Part shown: positions 61,440 through 64,000 of the stretch, in pieces
Position numbering within the stretch: the stretch's first letter is position 1
Layout: each line of letters opens with the position of its first letter
From: JADLCX01 sp964630785
GTDB lineage: Bacteria; Planctomycetota; Phycisphaerae; Phycisphaerales; UBA1924
Length of the DNA: 64,000 bases
NCBI GenBank assembly: GCA_964630785.1
Contig: CAZVZG010000003.1
Coordinates: 62,001-126,000 of the forward strand
Reading direction: 5' to 3'
The notes under the pieces: model-generated
Told to the model about the DNA's origin: nothing
The model's input: the letters and a program-made list of their open reading frames with translations, nothing else
Database searches by the model: none
Program-made: the position numbers and the translations under genes

Positions 61440-63704
61440 ATGCTCACCCTGTTGGCCTCGATCGTGACTTCGGTCGTGCTCACACAAGCGCCCGGCGTGG
61501 GCGAATCGATCTCTCTGGGCGACGGTTGGACCGGCTCGGCGGCCAGGTTCTACTCCGCCGACACCGACCGGACGAAGCTACCCCCATCGCTGGCGCTGAT
61601 CGATCCCACCGGAATCAAGAGCTCGGGCGACGCGGCCGCGGGCTTCAAGTCGAAACCGCTGTTCTGGAAGAGCGAGGACGGGCGGTACTGCGTGCGCATC
61701 GACGTCGATCCCGGCACGAGCCTGTACGGAACGGGCGAGATCGCGGGGCCCCTGCTTCGCAACGGCAGGAAGACGGTCTGCTGGAACACGGATGCCTACG
61801 GCTACACCGAGGACCAGCCCTCGCTTTACCAGAGCCACCCGTGGGTGCTGGCGGTGCGGGCCGACGGGACGAGTTTCGGCGTGCTCGCCGACACGACGTG
61901 GCGGTGCGAGATCGACCTGTCGGGCTCAGAAGCGGCGGGCGCGGCCGCGGGCTCGATCGTGTTCCGGGGCGAGGGCTCGCCCTACGCGGCCTACGTGATC
62001 GACGGCGACTCGCCGCAGACGGTGATGCGCGGGTTGGGCCGGCTCATCGGCACAATGCCGCTGCCGCCCAAGTGGGCGATCGGCTACAACCAATGCCGCT
62101 ATTCGTACTTCCCGGAAAAGCGAGTGCGCGAGATCGCCGAGACGTTCCGCTCGCACAAGCTGCCGTGCGATGTCATCTGGTTTGACATCGACTACATGGA
62201 CAAGTACAGGGTGTTCACGTTCGACACCTCGCCGAACGCCTTTCCCGACATCAAGAAGCTCAACGCGGACCTCGGCGGCATGGGCTTTCACCGCATCTTC
62301 ATGATCGACCCGGGCGTGAAGGCGGAGCCGGGCTATTTCGTGTTCGATCAGGGCACGCAGGCCGATGTGTGGGTGCGGGACGCCGCGGGGGGCGTCTACA
62401 AGGGCGAGGTCTGGCCGGGCCAGTGCGTGTTCCCGGACTTCACGCGCCCCGACGTTCGAGTGTGGTGGCAGGGGCTGTACAAGGACTTCCTCGCGCAGGG
62501 AGTCGATGGCGTGTGGAACGACATGAACGAACCGGCGGTGTTCAACGTCAAGAGCAAGACCATGCCGGAGGACAACCGGCACAAGGGCGGCGCATGGGAC
62601 TACGGCGGCACGCTGCCGGCCGGGCCGCACCTGGAGTACCACAACGTCTACGGGATGTTGATGGCCAAGGGCACGTTCGACGGGATCAAGGCGGCACGCC
62701 CGGACGATCGCCCGTTCGTGCTCACGCGGGCCGGGTACATCGGCAGCCAGCGGTACGCCGCGACGTGGACGGGCGACAACTCCGCCGAGTGGGACGACCT
62801 GGGCGACTCGATCTCAATGGTTCTGAACCTCGGCCTGTCCGGGCAGCCGTTCTGCGGGCCGGACATCGGGGGCTTCAACGGCAACGGCGACGCGAAGCTA
62901 TTTGCACGCTGGTTCGGGCTGGGCACGCTGCTGCCCTTCAGCCGCGGGCACACGGGCAAGGGCAACATCGACAAGGAGCCGTGGGCGTTCGGGCCGGAGG
63001 TCGAGGCGACGTGCCGCAAGGCGCTGGAGCGGCGTTACCGCCTGCTGCCCTACCTGTACACGCTCTTTGACGAGGCCAGCCGCACAGGGATGCCGGTTGC
63101 TCGACCGCTGTTCTTCGCCGACCCGAAGGACCCCGCGCTGCGGTCGGAGGACGATTCGTTCATGTTGGGCGACAATCTGATCGTGGCGTGCAAGACGACG
63201 CCCGAAGGCGATCGCGTGCCGGCCATGCCCAAGGTGACGAACGGGAAGTGGGAGCGGCTCGACCTCGTCGGCGAGGGCGACAACCCGGACCTGCCGGAGC
63301 TCTACGTGCGGCCCGGGGCGATCATCCCGGTGGGCCCGGTGCTGCAATACACCGGCGAGCCGGCGCCCAAGCCCGATCCTGACCATGCCCGCATCGGCGC
63401 GGGCGAGCACCCGCTCACGCTCGCGATCGCGCTCGACGCCGACGGCCGCGCCCAGGGGAGCGTGTACGAGGACGCCGGCGATGGGTACGACTATCAACGC
63501 GGCGGGTTCCTCCGCACGACGTACCGCGCCACGACCGAAGGACACCGCGTGAGAATCGAGATCGCCGACCATGAGGGCTCGTTCCGCCGCCCGGCCCGGG
63601 AGCTTCGCATCATGATCCTCAAGGATGGCTGGTTCTACCCGGCCACAGCGGTCGATGGGCAGGCGATTACGATGGATCTGAGCAAGGTGGCGCCGGTAAA
63701 GTAG
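61440..63704 (+). CDS. secreted glycoside hydrolase family 31 (alpha-glucosidase-like)
   Basis: 754-residue exported glycosidase. A short signal sequence (MLTLLASIVTSVVL) is followed by the GH31 N-terminal beta-sandwich and a TIM barrel starting at PLPPKWAIGYNQCRYSYFP. The nucleophile Asp is in DGVWNDMNEPAVF near residue 361 and the acid/base Asp in WTGDNSAEWDDL near 444. FCGPDIGGFNG and PFSRGHTGKGN complete the site. These match alpha-glucosidases, but GH31 also includes xylosidases and lyases. TACCCT ends six nt before the ATG, with TTGTCG 18 nt above, so the mRNA may be leaderless. Confidence 0.93.
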   Translation: MLTLLASIVTSVVLTQAPGVGESISLGDGWTGSAARFYSADTDRTKLPPSLALIDPTGIKSSGDAAAGFKSKPLFWKSEDGRYCVRIDVDPGTSLYGTGEIAGPLLRNGRKTVCWNTDAYGYTEDQPSLYQSHPWVLAVRADGTSFGVLADTTWRCEIDLSGSEAAGAAAGSIVFRGEGSPYAAYVIDGDSPQTVMRGLGRLIGTMPLPPKWAIGYNQCRYSYFPEKRVREIAETFRSHKLPCDVIWFDIDYMDKYRVFTFDTSPNAFPDIKKLNADLGGMGFHRIFMIDPGVKAEPGYFVFDQGTQADVWVRDAAGGVYKGEVWPGQCVFPDFTRPDVRVWWQGLYKDFLAQGVDGVWNDMNEPAVFNVKSKTMPEDNRHKGGAWDYGGTLPAGPHLEYHNVYGMLMAKGTFDGIKAARPDDRPFVLTRAGYIGSQRYAATWTGDNSAEWDDLGDSISMVLNLGLSGQPFCGPDIGGFNGNGDAKLFARWFGLGTLLPFSRGHTGKGNIDKEPWAFGPEVEATCRKALERRYRLLPYLYTLFDEASRTGMPVARPLFFADPKDPALRSEDDSFMLGDNLIVACKTTPEGDRVPAMPKVTNGKWERLDLVGEGDNPDLPELYVRPGAIIPVGPVLQYTGEPAPKPDPDHARIGAGEHPLTLAIALDADGRAQGSVYEDAGDGYDYQRGGFLRTTYRATTEGHRVRIEIADHEGSFRRPARELRIMILKDGWFYPATAVDGQAITMDLSKVAPVK

Positions 63705-63730
63705 TCGGGCCCTCAGTTTTGGAGCAGCAC

Positions 63731-64000
63731 TTGAGCGACCTCAACACCCAGCACAATCGGACCGTGTGGTGCGACGTCCCCGTGGTCGATCTGGACCGCG
63801 CCGCGGCGTTCTATAGGGCGGTGCTTGCGATCGACGTGCACGTGGACTCGTTCAACGGCGAGAAGTTTGGCATCCTTGCGCACGAAGCCGGCAACGGCGG
63901 CTGCCTGGTGGTCGGACCCGACCAGATCACCGGCAAGAGCGGGATTCTGGTCTATTTCAACGTCAACGGCCGCATCCGTGACGCGGTGAGACAGGTTGGT
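63731..64000 (+). CDS. VOC (glyoxalase/bleomycin resistance) family protein, N-terminal part
   Basis: The first 90 codons of a gene cut by the window end. GGAG lies six nt before the TTG start, 26 nt after the glucosidase stop, so the two may be cotranscribed. The chain shows the vicinal oxygen chelate pattern: VWCDVPVVDLDRAAAFYRAV at the start, then GEKFGILAHEAGNGGCLVVG and a strand ILVYFNVNGRIRDAV. Such domains bind metal and act on small substrates, or have lost activity. The rest, and so any assignment of function, lies outside the window. Confidence 0.8.
   Translation, partial: MSDLNTQHNRTVWCDVPVVDLDRAAAFYRAVLAIDVHVDSFNGEKFGILAHEAGNGGCLVVGPDQITGKSGILVYFNVNGRIRDAVRQVG

Overview
This window is GC-rich chromosomal DNA from a bacterium, most likely a member of the Planctomycetota close to the Phycisphaerae. 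The clues are a secreted protein with a VPLPA/PEP-CTERM-type sorting tail, an ECF sigma factor coupled to a very large membrane VIT/von Willebrand protein, a fused SecDF behind tgt and yajC, a divergent CTP synthase with a long disordered N-terminus, and several small proteins of unclear function. There are no insertion sequences, phage genes, CRISPR arrays or rRNA genes, and gene content is mostly housekeeping. Start codons are mixed ATG, GTG and TTG. Many neighbouring genes overlap by ATGA or abut with almost no gap.

Layout. 1-7 kb: end of an oligopeptide transporter, fabH, a CBS-containing site-2 protease, a histidine ammonia-lyase homologue, a sorted surface protein and a secreted dienelactone hydrolase. 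7.3-10.1 kb: a SAM-cycle locus with ahcY, preceded by an elaborate folded leader, and an ArsR-methyltransferase fusion regulator whose start codon lies inside a perfect 24-nt palindrome. 10.1-17 kb: TPR lipoprotein, a LigD-type phosphoesterase homologue, asnB, rny (RNase Y) and a PilZ protein. 17-21 kb: DUF58 and transglutaminase membrane pair, and a redoxin. 21-27 kb: VIT/VWA giant protein and its ECF sigma factor, then an ORF-free segment with a strong promoter and terminator that looks like a small RNA gene, then tRNA-Val. 27-32 kb: thiS-thiG with a 35-residue membrane protein, a lipoprotein, a diacylglycerol-kinase-like enzyme, ctaB and tRNA-Arg. 32-36 kb: def-fmt-metalloprotease operon and a TPR protein coupled to kdsB. 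36-42 kb: two tandem M1 aminopeptidases, the upstream copy frameshifted. 42-50 kb: pyrG, a zinc-ribbon protein, a glycosyltransferase, a PilZ-like protein, panC, phoU, eno and a nitroreductase. 50-64 kb: NUDIX, M50 protease, rhomboid, tgt-yajC-secDF, LysM protein, UDP-xylose synthase, thpR, a GH31 glucosidase and the start of a VOC protein.

Themes. Protein export and membrane quality control are prominent (YajC, SecDF, two site-2 proteases, a rhomboid, a sorted surface protein). Two patterns stand out. First, a purine-rich GAGAGA motif is shared by the ahcY mRNA leader and the ORF-free small-RNA locus 17 kb away, suggesting a new structured RNA family. Second, at least eleven genes carry a TANNNT -10-like box only 5-9 nt before the start codon and lack a Shine-Dalgarno sequence, while other genes have a clear GGAG-type site; this suggests many leaderless mRNAs. 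All functional calls come from reading the sequence and recalled family knowledge; no database search was run.
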